20,499 nucleotides of DNA from Flavobacterium psychrophilum (GTDB lineage: Bacteria > Bacteroidota > Bacteroidia > Flavobacteriales > Flavobacteriaceae). This document shows, one piece after another, positions 8,551 through 16,684 of the stretch. The translations under genes were made by a program, and so were the position numbers. The notes beneath the pieces are model-generated. The model had not been told where the DNA came from. It saw only the letters and a program-made list of their open reading frames with translations, and did no database searches. Every line of letters begins with the position of its first letter. The stretch's first letter is position 1. Location of the stretch: contig CAMCFT010000041.1 in assembly GCA_945874225.1 (NCBI GenBank), positions 1 to 20,499 on the forward strand. Direction: 5' to 3'.

Positions 8551-9070
8551 AATTTTTTTTGGCAAGAATAATATAATATTTGTATAGTTTATCGATAAAA
8601 ATTATAATGCCAATAATTAACAATTTTCAATAACAAGTTTTCAGTTTTTAGTAACTCTAATTTATTAATAAGGACATTTTTGAAAGTGTAAAAAATAGCC
8701 ACAACAATAGTGATATTAAGCTATAGGGAAAATATTTTAACTTATAGGTAATGCGCTGAAAGAACAGTTTACTTTAAATTATAATTGCAAAATAGTACTG
8801 TTAACATCTATGTTCTCGAATATTTTCAACATAAATCTTGCTAAAAATTAACCCGTTAGTTAGAATTATTTAAGACCGTCAGTTCGAGAGATTTTTGTGA
8901 AGTAAAACGGAACAAAAAGTGTATCGAGAACCGTTTTTGATGAAAATTTTCTTGTTATCGATACGATCCCGTCCAAAAGCGGGATCACTCGAACTGACGA
9001 AAAATTATCATCAAAAACTAATTGCACCCAACGGGTTAAAAATTGATTCATAACATCTAATTATAAAATA
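8551..9070. other. Gene-free divergent intergenic region
   Basis: About 520 bp between the leftward surface-gene group and the rightward AraC-type regulator. It is very A+T-rich. Apart from the palindromic element at 8848-9039 I see no coding potential. It must contain the promoters of both flanking transcripts, but no convincing TAnnTTTG box could be placed on either strand. Confidence 0.7.
8848..9039. repeat. Nested palindromic intergenic repeat element
   Basis: Outer arms ttaacccgtt (8848-8857) and aacgggttaa (9030-9039) are exact inverted repeats. Inside them, cgtcagttcgag (8877-8888) pairs with ctcgaactgacg (8988-8999). Within that, gtatcga (8921-8927) pairs with tcgatac (8958-8964), and gatcccg (8965-8971) pairs with cgggatc (8980-8986) across an 8-nt loop. 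gtttttgatga (8933-8943) also pairs with tcatcaaaaac (9008-9018). From memory, similar 'cactcgaactgacg' palindromes recur between genes in Flavobacterium genomes, which suggests a non-autonomous dispersed element (MITE- or REP-like). No second copy lies in this window. The short frame across it is not a gene. Confidence 0.7.
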
Positions 9071-10237
9071 ATGATATTAAATTTAATTGTCTTAATCACC
9101 GGGTTAATTGGCTTTGTGACAGCTGGACTAATCTTAAAAAATTACAAATTAAATAGTGCGATGAATATTTATATTATTTTAATAATCATAACTGTTTCAT
9201 TTCGTTATTTTCTATTGGGTTTAGTCCATTTTACACCTGATGAATCATTTAAGTCTTTTCACACAAGATATTCTAATTTTGCATTAATAATAATTCCTCT
9301 TTTCTATTTGTATTTCAAAAACTTGTCTAACAATAATAAAGTAATCGAAAAGAAAGAATTACTTCATTTTATATTTCCAGTATTCTTTTTTATTTTAACA
9401 ACTAAACTCCACTTTTTTAAAATAAATCACAAAGGAATCATTTATGTACTTTACCCTATATATTTTATTTATTTAGGATTATACACTTTTATGTGTTTTA
9501 AAGTATTAAAAAAAACTATTTGGATAAAAAAAGAAAATATCAAATTAGTTAAAAAACAAAGAATTATCAACAGTAAATGGACCTATTTTTTATTTATTGC
9601 AATACTACTTTTAGTAGCCAGACTTATTGGATCAACATTTTTTGAAAAAATATCCAAAAGCAGTTTAAATGGATTTGATTTTCTATGGATTTCAGCATTA
9701 ATCTGGCTTATAATATTTTTTAAAATAATAGTTTCCCCAGAAATACTTTATGGCAATGATGTGCTGCTTAAAAAAATTGATAAACACAGAAATGGAAACC
9801 TGGTATTAAATTCCATTTGGGATGTAAATTCCAAAATCCAAATAAATAATGCGCAACACCTCCAATTAAAAGAAAAAATTGAGCCTAATATTTTAACATA
9901 CATCGAAGAAATTGAAAAAGTTTCTATGACTGATAAAATATTTAGAGATCCAACAATAACAATGGTAGAGATCGCCAATAAGCTAAATACACCGAAAAGT
10001 CATATTTCCTATTTATTTAAATACCATTCGACTATTTCATTTTCAGATTATAAAAAAACAGTACGAATTTATGATGCAATCAAGCTTATAAATGAGGATT
10101 ATCTTAAAGAGAATACGTTGGATTATTTGTCCAAAAAGGTTGGATTTCCTTCTTACAACACATTTTTTACCAGTTTCAAAGAAATTTCAGGTGATTCACC
10201 ATTTGAATATTGCAAGATTGATAAAAGAGAAATTTAA
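9071..10237 (+). CDS. Membrane-anchored AraC-family transcriptional regulator
   Basis: 388 residues. The N-terminal half holds about seven hydrophobic segments, including residues near 1-21, ILNLIVLITGLIGFVTAGLI, and the last, FDFLWISALIWLIIFFKIIV, near 205-225. A charged linker leads to a C-terminal AraC/XylS-type double helix-turn-helix at about 285-385. Its first helix pair contains TMVEIANKLNTPKSHISYLF and its second contains DYLSKKVGFPSYNTFFTSFK, followed by the typical GDSPFEYCK ending. The layout, a multi-pass membrane sensor fused to an AraC domain, is common in Bacteroidetes. The signal and target genes are unknown. It is monocistronic, divergent from the surface-fibre operon and closed by a strong hairpin terminator. 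Control of the adjacent operon is possible but unsupported beyond proximity. Confidence 0.9.
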   Translation: MILNLIVLITGLIGFVTAGLILKNYKLNSAMNIYIILIIITVSFRYFLLGLVHFTPDESFKSFHTRYSNFALIIIPLFYLYFKNLSNNNKVIEKKELLHFIFPVFFFILTTKLHFFKINHKGIIYVLYPIYFIYLGLYTFMCFKVLKKTIWIKKENIKLVKKQRIINSKWTYFLFIAILLLVARLIGSTFFEKISKSSLNGFDFLWISALIWLIIFFKIIVSPEILYGNDVLLKKIDKHRNGNLVLNSIWDVNSKIQINNAQHLQLKEKIEPNILTYIEEIEKVSMTDKIFRDPTITMVEIANKLNTPKSHISYLFKYHSTISFSDYKKTVRIYDAIKLINEDYLKENTLDYLSKKVGFPSYNTFFTSFKEISGDSPFEYCKIDKREI

Positions 10238-10240
10238 TAA

Positions 10241-10274
10241 AAAAAAGGTGCAACTATAAAGTTGCACCTTTTTT
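10241..10274. terminator. Bidirectional hairpin terminator between convergent genes
   Basis: aaaaaaggtgcaac (10241-10254) pairs perfectly with gttgcacctttttt (10261-10274) across a 6-nt loop, with T-runs on both strands. It sits 4 bp after the AraC-type gene and 19 bp past the end of the oppositely oriented ccsBA gene, so it can serve both. Confidence 0.93.
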
Positions 10275-10292
10275 TTTGAAATATGGAAAACC

Positions 10293-13200
10293 TTATTTTT
10301 TATAATATTTTCTGTATTTTGGATACGTAATTGCACCAAACAAAGTTATTACTCCGAGTGATTCCCATATCCAACTTAATGATTTTGCTTCGCCACTGGC
10401 ATAAGAATGCAATCCTACCAAGTGGAAATTCACTCCAAAATAAGTAAACAATATTGATACAAAAGCAAAAATACTCATCAGGTTAAAAATCCATTTTCCT
10501 CTCAATGCCGGAACAAAACGAGAGTGAATTACAAAAGCATATACCATAATACTAATCAATGCCCAAGTTTCTTTTGGATCCCAACCCCAATAACGACCCC
10601 AGCTTTCGTTAGCCCATTGTCCTCCAAGGAAATTTCCAATGGTAAGCAAAATCAAACCAATAGTCAATGCCATTTCGTTGATATAGGATATTTCTTTAAT
10701 ATTCAATTCCATCTTAGTTTTGTTTTTTTCATTGGTAAATAAAATCAACAACAAAGAAACTACTCCTAAAATCATTCCCAGCGCAAAGGGTCCATAACTC
10801 GCCACGATTATCGCCACGTGAATCATTAACCAATACGAATTCAATACAGGTTGCAAATTACCAATTTCCGGATCAATCCAGTTCATGTAAGCGGCAGTCA
10901 AAATCATTGCTGTTACAAAGGCAGAAGAAGCAACTGTCAATTTCGATTTTTTGTCGAAAGCCAATCCAAAAAACATTGTTGCCCAAGCTACATAAATTAT
11001 CGATTCATAAGCGTTACTCCAAGGAGCGTGACCTGAAATGTACCAACGAGCAATCAATGCTAGTGTGTGCAGGGCAAAAAGTAATCCAATGATAATATGC
11101 ATTGTATTGACTAAAACATTCAAAGTTTTTCTTTCTTTGAATATTTTAAGTATGGTAAAAAAGAGCATCAAAATAGCTGCAAACATATACCAATAAGGCA
11201 ATTTCTGGAATACATCGTATTTGTTGTACATTATCTCAGAACTGATTTTTTGCTCACTAGGCATCACTTTACTACCAAATTTTTTCTGGAAACCGTTGAT
11301 ACTTTCTAATAATTGGTTAGCTTGTTTATAATCATTGGTAGCCGATGCTTTTTCTAAAGCACTAAAATACAAGGGAAGAATGTTTTGTGTATAAGTTGCC
11401 GCCATTCCTTTTAAACCGGCTTCTGACAATTCTGGAAAAGAAACCCATTTGTTATTTGGATCATTAGGAATTGGAAAAATCTTCAAAATGCTTCCGCTCA
11501 AAGCGGCTTCCATTAAATTTACTTTTTTATCGGTTTCGATAAAACCCTTTTCAAATTGGTTTGGATTTGCATTTTTGTATGCTGCATCTAAATAAGGTGA
11601 TAATTTATAATTTCCTTTATTGTCAAAAAAGTCAATAAATGAAGCATATCCTTTTGTTGCATCAATGCCAATTATCTTGCGAATACTGTCGTTACCAGCT
11701 TTGATATAAATCATTGGGATTTGGATCCAAATGTTTCCTCCCTGCGTCATCGACAAAAACACCTGATCAGAATTCATTCCGTTATAAGTGTCTTTATGAC
11801 TCACTTTTCGCAACAATTCAGAAGAGAAAGTGTTTATAGGTTTCATTCTTCCTCCAGCATCCTGAACAACTAATCTTGCAAATTTGGCAGCGTGAGCTTC
11901 AGGTACTTTTCGTTTTTCTATGATAGAATCTAATTGATTTTGGTTCAGAAACTGTGCATTATGATTTTGGGCAAAGCCTCCAAAACTCAATAATAGCACT
12001 AATATTGTTAGCAAATTAGCTTTTTTGTTTTTCACTATTTCGAGTTTTCGTTTTAAATCAGCAAAACGAGAATGCTTTGTAAACATAATCGCCATCAAGG
12101 CAAAGTATAACATAAAATAACCTACATAAGTAGTCATTGTTCCCCAATAATCGTGACTTACAGATAAAACGGTTCCTTTTTCATCTGGATCAAATGACGA
12201 TTGAAAAAATCGGTATCCATCATGGTCTAAAATATGATTCATAAAAATTTTATAATCAAAAACTTCACTTTTATTTCGGACAGTAACCTGGCTTTCAAAT
12301 GAGGAAAAGCTTTTCTCTGTACCAGGATATTTCTGGGCAACAAAGTCATTCAATTTGATACTGAAAGGCAAGGTATACACTTTATTTCCGTAAGTAAACG
12401 TATAATCTAATTTACCAATTTTTACGGTTTGTGGCGTTCCTGTTCTGCCTTTTGTACCTATTAATGTTACTGTTTTTTCTTGTCCATCAGCAGTTAGTTT
12501 TAATATTAAAGCATCATTATGCTCTTTAGCTTTAAAATCATTTTTCGAGTCGTAACCAATAGTCCCTTTTGTTGCAATATCAGGAAACACAATTCTCATA
12601 TCGCCAATAGAATACAAGGAACGCATCATCAAAGGTTGCACAACATCCTTGGTTACTTTGCCTTGCAATTTGTCTGCCATTCGCATAAACTCCCCTTCAA
12701 ATGGGGTTTGAATGGTTGAAATACTATCAGTTATGGTAATATTTATGGCTCCTACTGTAAATTTATTTAAAGCAAAAAGTGTGTTATGAATATTTTGAAC
12801 TTCACCTTCTTTCAAGAAATGTTCTTCTCGCCCACCATCTCCAGCTTCAACAATTTTAAAATACAAACTGCCTTTTGGATCGGGTTTGATAACTTCTTTG
12901 GCTCCCATAATAAAATCCTCGTATTTCACATCAAATTTGGTTTCATCAAACTTTTCCGAAATAGAAAAATTATTATTGGTGACTGGCGAAAGCAGTAAAG
13001 GTTTTTCGAAAGTTCTACGTCTCATTTCGCCTTGATATTGACCATCCACAAAAAGGGTGAGATACATTTTATCTGAATAGAATATGTTTTCAGTATTCCC
13101 TTCACGTATTGGCATCATTCCTTCATAACTAATGTAACGTGTTATGAAAGCCCCTGCAATAATGAATACAAAAGATAAATGGAGCATAAGTGTTGCCCAT

Positions 13201-13427
13201 TTTTCTTTTCTTAATAAATTATAACGCTTGATGTTTCCAATGAAATTAATCATAAAAACCAACATAATTCCTTCAAACCACCAGGCATTATATATCCAAA
13301 TTCGGGCTGTATCTGTATTATATTTACTTTCAATAAAAGTTCCGGTAGCCATTGCAATTGCAAAAGTCAGGAAAAGTATGGCCATCAATCGGGTAGAAAA
13401 TAAAACGGAAGTTAATTTATTTATCAT
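10293..13427 (-). CDS. ccsBA: Fused cytochrome c maturation protein CcsBA (ResB-CcsA)
   Basis: System II cytochrome c synthetase, which moves haem across the inner membrane and attaches it to CxxCH motifs of periplasmic cytochromes. At 1044 residues it has the length usual for the fused Bacteroidetes form. Residues about 1-450 are ResB/CcsB-like: membrane segments near 13-30, 50-65 and 80-100, then a large periplasmic domain and another membrane segment near 425-450. A middle periplasmic region (about 480-745) follows. Residues about 755-1044 are CcsA-like, with GHAPWSNAYES near 800 (external haem histidine), a membrane histidine in WLMIHVAI, the tryptophan-rich haem motif WGRYWGWDPKETW at 943-955, and LHSYASG (second external histidine). 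All four expected histidine regions look intact. It is alone on its transcript, with a candidate -7 box 33 bp upstream. The cytochrome c at 16685-17086 is an obvious client (inference). Confidence 0.95.
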   Translation of the reverse strand: MINKLTSVLFSTRLMAILFLTFAIAMATGTFIESKYNTDTARIWIYNAWWFEGIMLVFMINFIGNIKRYNLLRKEKWATLMLHLSFVFIIAGAFITRYISYEGMMPIREGNTENIFYSDKMYLTLFVDGQYQGEMRRRTFEKPLLLSPVTNNNFSISEKFDETKFDVKYEDFIMGAKEVIKPDPKGSLYFKIVEAGDGGREEHFLKEGEVQNIHNTLFALNKFTVGAINITITDSISTIQTPFEGEFMRMADKLQGKVTKDVVQPLMMRSLYSIGDMRIVFPDIATKGTIGYDSKNDFKAKEHNDALILKLTADGQEKTVTLIGTKGRTGTPQTVKIGKLDYTFTYGNKVYTLPFSIKLNDFVAQKYPGTEKSFSSFESQVTVRNKSEVFDYKIFMNHILDHDGYRFFQSSFDPDEKGTVLSVSHDYWGTMTTYVGYFMLYFALMAIMFTKHSRFADLKRKLEIVKNKKANLLTILVLLLSFGGFAQNHNAQFLNQNQLDSIIEKRKVPEAHAAKFARLVVQDAGGRMKPINTFSSELLRKVSHKDTYNGMNSDQVFLSMTQGGNIWIQIPMIYIKAGNDSIRKIIGIDATKGYASFIDFFDNKGNYKLSPYLDAAYKNANPNQFEKGFIETDKKVNLMEAALSGSILKIFPIPNDPNNKWVSFPELSEAGLKGMAATYTQNILPLYFSALEKASATNDYKQANQLLESINGFQKKFGSKVMPSEQKISSEIMYNKYDVFQKLPYWYMFAAILMLFFTILKIFKERKTLNVLVNTMHIIIGLLFALHTLALIARWYISGHAPWSNAYESIIYVAWATMFFGLAFDKKSKLTVASSAFVTAMILTAAYMNWIDPEIGNLQPVLNSYWLMIHVAIIVASYGPFALGMILGVVSLLLILFTNEKNKTKMELNIKEISYINEMALTIGLILLTIGNFLGGQWANESWGRYWGWDPKETWALISIMVYAFVIHSRFVPALRGKWIFNLMSIFAFVSILFTYFGVNFHLVGLHSYASGEAKSLSWIWESLGVITLFGAITYPKYRKYYKK

Positions 13428-13459
13428 CTGTAAGAATTTACGTTTTTAAAAAGTTGTGC

Positions 13460-13467
13460 CAAAAGTA
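13460..13467 (-). promoter_or_regulatory. Candidate -7 box for ccsBA
   Basis: Read on the minus strand this is TACTTTTG, matching the Bacteroidetes -7 consensus TAnnTTTG. It would give a leader of about 28 nt before the ccsBA ATG. No clear TTG is found at the expected -33 position, so confidence is moderate. Confidence 0.5.
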
Positions 13468-13603
13468 CTTAAAATAGTCGACTTGCATTATTGCTCTCTT
13501 GTTAAATTAATCCAAAATTAAGGAAAAAAATATTTTATTTTATTGATAAATATCCTTTTAAATTACAATTAAATTCATATGTATTAGTTTTGACTTTTTT
13601 TGT

Positions 13604-13611
13604 TAATTTTG
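13604..13611 (+). promoter_or_regulatory. Candidate -7 box for the DUF2520 gene
   Basis: TAATTTTG matches TAnnTTTG and lies only 4 bp before the ATG at 13616. If it is real, transcription would begin at or next to the start codon, giving a leaderless message. There is no good -33 TTG at standard spacing. Confidence 0.4.
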
Positions 13612-13615
13612 GCAA

Positions 13616-14377
13616 ATGATTAAACTCGTAATTATTGGATCCGGAAATGTTGCTCAGCATTTGATTCAGGCTTTCGCCAAAAGCAAAGAAATCGAAATAA
13701 TGCAAGTATTTTCCAGACAAAAAAAAATCATCATTCCCCTACTCGATTCCGGCAAAATAACAGATAATTATACTAATTTAATCGAAGCGGATATCTATAT
13801 TATTGCCGTTTCTGACGATGCAATTTCTAAAGTTTCATCACAGTTGCCATTTAAAAATCGTCTTGTGGTGCATACTTCCGGAAGTGTCCCAATAGATTCT
13901 TTGGATCCTAAAAACAGAAGAGGTATATTTTACCCTTTGCAAACTTTTACCAAAGGCAAAGCAGTTGATTTTAGCCAAATTCCAATTTGTTTGGAAAGCG
14001 AAAATGATTCTGATTTTGAAATATTAGAAAAAGTGGCACAATCTATTTCTATTAATACTTTCAAAAGCAATGAAAAACAACGGAAAGCGTTGCATATTTC
14101 AGCAGTTTTTGTCAATAATTTCGTAAATGAAATGTATCGCATTGGCAATGAAATCTGTGAAGAAAATAAAGTTCCTTTTGGAATATTAAAACCCTTAATT
14201 TTGGAAACCGTAAACAAAGTTATGACGCTTTCGCCAAAAGAAGCGCAAACCGGTCCGGCAAAACGCAATGATACGCAAACCATTGAAGCTCATTTGGATT
14301 TTTTATCCAATGAAAATCACGCAACAATCTATAAAATATTAACCCAATCTATACAAAATAATGGCAAAGAGTTATAA
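13616..14377 (+). CDS. Rossmann-like / DUF2520 domain protein
   Basis: 253 residues. The N-terminus has a dinucleotide-binding fold with the glycine motif GSGNVA at 8-13, like NADP-dependent F420 oxidoreductases and ProC-type dehydrogenases. The C-terminal DUF2520 helical domain has the typical SPKEAQTGPAKRND ... TIEAHL stretch near 203-227. The combination is a well-known but functionally uncharacterised bacterial family. An oxidoreductase role is inferred from the fold; no substrate can be named. Its end overlaps the start of the KdsC-like gene by 17 bp, suggesting translational coupling, an arrangement I recall as common in Bacteroidetes. The ATG at 13616 starts directly with the first beta strand (MIKLVIIG), as expected. 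Confidence 0.9.
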   Translation: MIKLVIIGSGNVAQHLIQAFAKSKEIEIMQVFSRQKKIIIPLLDSGKITDNYTNLIEADIYIIAVSDDAISKVSSQLPFKNRLVVHTSGSVPIDSLDPKNRRGIFYPLQTFTKGKAVDFSQIPICLESENDSDFEILEKVAQSISINTFKSNEKQRKALHISAVFVNNFVNEMYRIGNEICEENKVPFGILKPLILETVNKVMTLSPKEAQTGPAKRNDTQTIEAHLDFLSNENHATIYKILTQSIQNNGKEL

Positions 14378-14888
14378 AGAAATAATGAACGACATTACCA
14401 CATTTGTTTTCGATGTTGATGGCGTTCTCACTGACAGTTCCGTTTTTGTGACCAATGAAGGAGAAATTCTTCGAACAATGAATATTCGCGACGGTTATGC
14501 TATGAAAGCAGCTGTCGAAAGCGGTTACAACGTATGCATCATTTCTGGCGGAAGCAACGAAGGTGTTCGAGTACGATTGAGAAATTTGGGAATAACTGAT
14601 ATTCACCTGGGCACGCCGGACAAAGTCGAAACTTTTAAAGAATATATCGAACTCTATAATATCAAATCAGAACAGGTTTTATATATGGGTGACGATATTC
14701 CTGATTATCACGTAATGCAACTAGTAGGATTACCAACTTGCCCGCAAGATGCAAGTCCAGAAATCAAAACAATTTCTAGATATATTTCGCATAAAAATGG
14801 AGGAAAAGGTGCTGTTCGTGAAGTCATCGAACAAGTAATGAAAGTCCAGGGAAAATGGACAATGCATTTTGATGGAAAATTAGATTAA
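14361..14888 (+). CDS. KdsC-like HAD phosphatase (3-deoxy-D-manno-octulosonate 8-phosphate phosphatase family)
   Basis: 175 residues, close to the size of E. coli KdsC (188). HAD motif I is FDVDGVLTD with the nucleophile Asp18 and acid/base Asp20. Motif II is IISGGSN. Motif IV is GDDIPDYHVM with Asp residues for Mg2+. The C-terminal HKNGGKGAVREVIE is characteristic of the capless, tetrameric KdsC group. KdsC removes phosphate from Kdo-8-phosphate during lipopolysaccharide core synthesis. In Bacteroidetes some members act on related nonulosonate phosphates, so the exact substrate is uncertain. The ATG at 14361 overlaps the preceding gene by 17 bp; a second ATG at 14385 (MNDITTFVF) would also give a complete domain, reducing the protein to 167 residues. 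Confidence 0.85.
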   Translation: MAKSYKEIMNDITTFVFDVDGVLTDSSVFVTNEGEILRTMNIRDGYAMKAAVESGYNVCIISGGSNEGVRVRLRNLGITDIHLGTPDKVETFKEYIELYNIKSEQVLYMGDDIPDYHVMQLVGLPTCPQDASPEIKTISRYISHKNGGKGAVREVIEQVMKVQGKWTMHFDGKLD

Positions 14889-14889
14889 G

Positions 14890-14952
14890 CCCCCTAACCC
14901 CCAAAGGGGGAATTAGCAACAAAGTCTAACCTCTAACATCTAACCTCTAACT
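14890..14952. repeat. Intergenic element: C/G-rich palindrome plus heptamer repeats
   Basis: Just after the KdsC-like stop lies a C-rich then G-rich stretch in which ccccc (14898-14902) pairs with ggggg (14906-14910) around aaa. It is strikingly G+C-rich for this A+T-rich DNA. It is followed by four copies of tctaac spaced 7 bp apart (14925-14952), ending 4 bp before the next ATG. From memory, similar 'cccctaacccccaaaggggg' and 'ctaacctctaac' strings are found between genes in other Flavobacterium genomes, so this is likely a dispersed intergenic repeat. Confidence 0.7.
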
Positions 14953-14956
14953 TCAA

Positions 14957-15625
14957 ATGATAAAAACCGTAATTTTTGATATGGATGGTGTAATTGTTGA
15001 CACGGAACCGGTACACAGTTATGCTTATTTTCAACATTTTTCCGAATTAAATATTGATGTTTCTAAGGATATGTTTACTTCCTTTATGGGGAATTCTACC
15101 CGAAACACATTCCAAAAACTAAAAGAACTATTCCCTATTGATCTTGAAGTGGAGGATTTAATTCAAAGAAAACGCACTATTTTTAATGACGCTTTTGACA
15201 ATAAGGAAGATTTATATTTAATAGAAGGCGTCGAGAAATTAATCAAAGATTTACATGGAAACGGAATGCAATTAATTGTGGCTTCATCGGCAGCAAAGAT
15301 GACGATTGACCGCGTTTTTAAACGTTTTAATTTACATCAGTATTTTTCCCATATCGTGAGTGGAGAAGATTTTCCCAATTCAAAACCGCATCCTGCAATC
15401 TTTGAATTTGCTGCCAGCTTATCGATTGCTTCAAAAGAGAACTGCATCGTGATTGAAGATAGTACTAACGGAATTATTGCTGCAAAAGCCGCTGGTATAT
15501 TTTGTATTGGTTACAACAGCGAAAATTCAAAACTGCAGGATTTATCGTTGGCTGATGTCGTGATTAACCATTTCGATGAATTGAATTTTGATAGAATATC
15601 AAAATACTCATTTCAAATTAAGTAA
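14957..15625 (+). CDS. HAD-superfamily hydrolase, beta-phosphoglucomutase-like
   Basis: 222 residues, the normal length of this subfamily (HAD IA with a small helical cap, about residues 15-85). All core motifs are visible: FDMDGVIVD with Asp8 and Asp10, VASSAAK with Ser110/Ser111, the lysine in NSKPHP (Lys143), and EDSTNGI with Glu167/Asp168. The family contains beta-phosphoglucomutases and sugar-phosphate or nucleotide phosphatases; the sequence alone does not settle which. The SxxAAK and EDSxxGI motifs fit the phosphoglucomutase/sugar-phosphatase branch. It is separated from the KdsC-like gene by the heptamer-repeat element, so it may or may not share that transcript. No homology to the KdsC-type HAD next door beyond the superfamily is evident. 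Confidence 0.9.
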   Translation: MIKTVIFDMDGVIVDTEPVHSYAYFQHFSELNIDVSKDMFTSFMGNSTRNTFQKLKELFPIDLEVEDLIQRKRTIFNDAFDNKEDLYLIEGVEKLIKDLHGNGMQLIVASSAAKMTIDRVFKRFNLHQYFSHIVSGEDFPNSKPHPAIFEFAASLSIASKENCIVIEDSTNGIIAAKAAGIFCIGYNSENSKLQDLSLADVVINHFDELNFDRISKYSFQIK

Positions 15626-15654
15626 TAATTAACATTTTTGAATACTTGAATTTG

Positions 15655-15662
15655 TAATTTTG
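15655..15662 (+). promoter_or_regulatory. Candidate -7 box for the DUF2911 gene
   Basis: TAATTTTG matches the Bacteroidetes TAnnTTTG consensus, 21 bp before the chosen ATG at 15684, which would leave a leader of roughly 17 nt. TTG triplets occur upstream (15638, 15646) but at shorter than usual spacing. Confidence 0.5.
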
Positions 15663-15683
15663 AACAAATCTAAATTAAATACT

Positions 15684-16529
15684 ATGAAAAAAATAATTTT
15701 TGTATTGGCAATGATGATTGCAAATTACGCTATTGAAGCTCAGGTAAAAACACCTCAAGCAAGTCCGAAGTCAACATTAATGCAAGTTGTAGGTTTGACA
15801 ACTGTAGAAATTGTATATTCCAGACCTAGTGCAAAAGGAAGAGACGTATTCAATAATTTGGTTCCTTTTGGAAAATTATGGAGAACGGGAGCCAATGAAA
15901 ACACAACAATATCTTTTAGCGACGATGTGGTTATCGACGGGAAAACTTTGCCAAAAGGAAAATATGCTTTATATACCACACCAAAAGCTGATAATTGGGA
16001 AATAGTTTTCTATACTTCTACTGATAACTGGGGAAATCCAGAAACCTGGGACGAAACAAAAGTGGCTTTGAGAACAAATGCAAACCCTGAAATGTTAGGC
16101 AGAAATGTAGAAAGCTTCACTATTGGAATCAATAATCTAGATAATAATTTTGCACATTTAGAATTGTCTTGGGAAAAAACTTTGGTAGCAATTAAATTTG
16201 AAGTTCCTACACAAAAAACAGCAATGGCAAGCATTGAAAAAGCTTTGGCTGGACCAACAGCTGGAGATTATTTTTCATCGGCACAATATTTATTTCAGTC
16301 CAATGGAGATTTGGTAAAAGCCTTGACTTATGTAAACAAAGCTTTGGAAATCAGTAAAGACAAACCGTTTTATTATTATCGTTTAAAATCATTGATCCAA
16401 GCCAAACAAGGAGACAAAAAAGGAGCAATTGAAACTGCCAAAGTATCTCTTGCTGGTGCAGAAGCTGCTAAAAATCAAGATTACGTAAAAATGAATAAAG
16501 AGAGTATTGCAGAGTGGAGCAAGAAATAA
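15684..16529 (+). CDS. Exported DUF2911 protein with C-terminal TPR-like helices
   Basis: I start at the ATG at 15684 (MKKIIFVLAMMIANYAIEAQ), a clean Sec signal peptide, giving 281 residues; the in-frame TTG at 15660 lies inside the likely promoter. Residues about 30-170 form the DUF2911 domain, with the typical VEIVYSRPSAKGRDVF, GKLWRTGANE, LPKGKYALYT and LELSWE motifs. DUF2911 is a common periplasmic Bacteroidetes domain of unknown function. Residues about 190-281 form helical pairs (ALTYVNKALEIS, YYRLKSLIQAKQGDKKGAIE) resembling tetratricopeptide repeats, suggesting protein contacts. The gene appears to be transcribed on its own, with a candidate promoter in front and a strong terminator behind. 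No partner is evident in the neighbourhood. Confidence 0.9.
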   Translation: MKKIIFVLAMMIANYAIEAQVKTPQASPKSTLMQVVGLTTVEIVYSRPSAKGRDVFNNLVPFGKLWRTGANENTTISFSDDVVIDGKTLPKGKYALYTTPKADNWEIVFYTSTDNWGNPETWDETKVALRTNANPEMLGRNVESFTIGINNLDNNFAHLELSWEKTLVAIKFEVPTQKTAMASIEKALAGPTAGDYFSSAQYLFQSNGDLVKALTYVNKALEISKDKPFYYYRLKSLIQAKQGDKKGAIETAKVSLAGAEAAKNQDYVKMNKESIAEWSKK

Positions 16530-16549
16530 AAGTCTCTAAATTTTAACAT

Positions 16550-16583
16550 AAAACCTGTTTGTTTAGTCAAACAGGTTTTTTTT
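16550..16583 (+). terminator. Rho-independent terminator of the DUF2911 gene
   Basis: aaaacctgtttg (16550-16561) pairs with caaacaggtttt (16568-16579) across a 6-nt loop and is followed by a T-run. It lies 20 bp after the stop codon. Confidence 0.93.
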
Positions 16584-16632
16584 ATGAAAAGAAATTGATG
16601 TTTCATTAGAGAAACTTCTTCTAAATTACTAT

Positions 16633-16666
16633 TAAAAAAAAAGGGTTTGATTTCTCAAACCCTTTT
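16633..16666 (-). terminator. Rho-independent terminator of the cytochrome c operon
   Basis: aaaagggtttga (16639-16650) pairs with tcaaaccctttt (16655-16666) across a 4-nt loop. Read on the minus strand it is followed by a run of seven T. It lies 18 bp past the end of the cytochrome c gene and closes the leftward respiratory operon. Confidence 0.93.
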
Positions 16667-16684
16667 CTAATATAATCTAAAAAA

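Noticed and set aside
8551..8565. TTG start at 8565 for the T9SS protein and TTG start at 15660 for the DUF2911 protein.
   Set aside because: In both cases an ATG a few codons downstream begins a clean signal peptide, and at 15660 the TTG overlaps the candidate -7 box.
8866..9051. Small minus-strand frame of 61 codons.
   Set aside because: It lies wholly inside the palindromic intergenic element and has no domain or credible start context.
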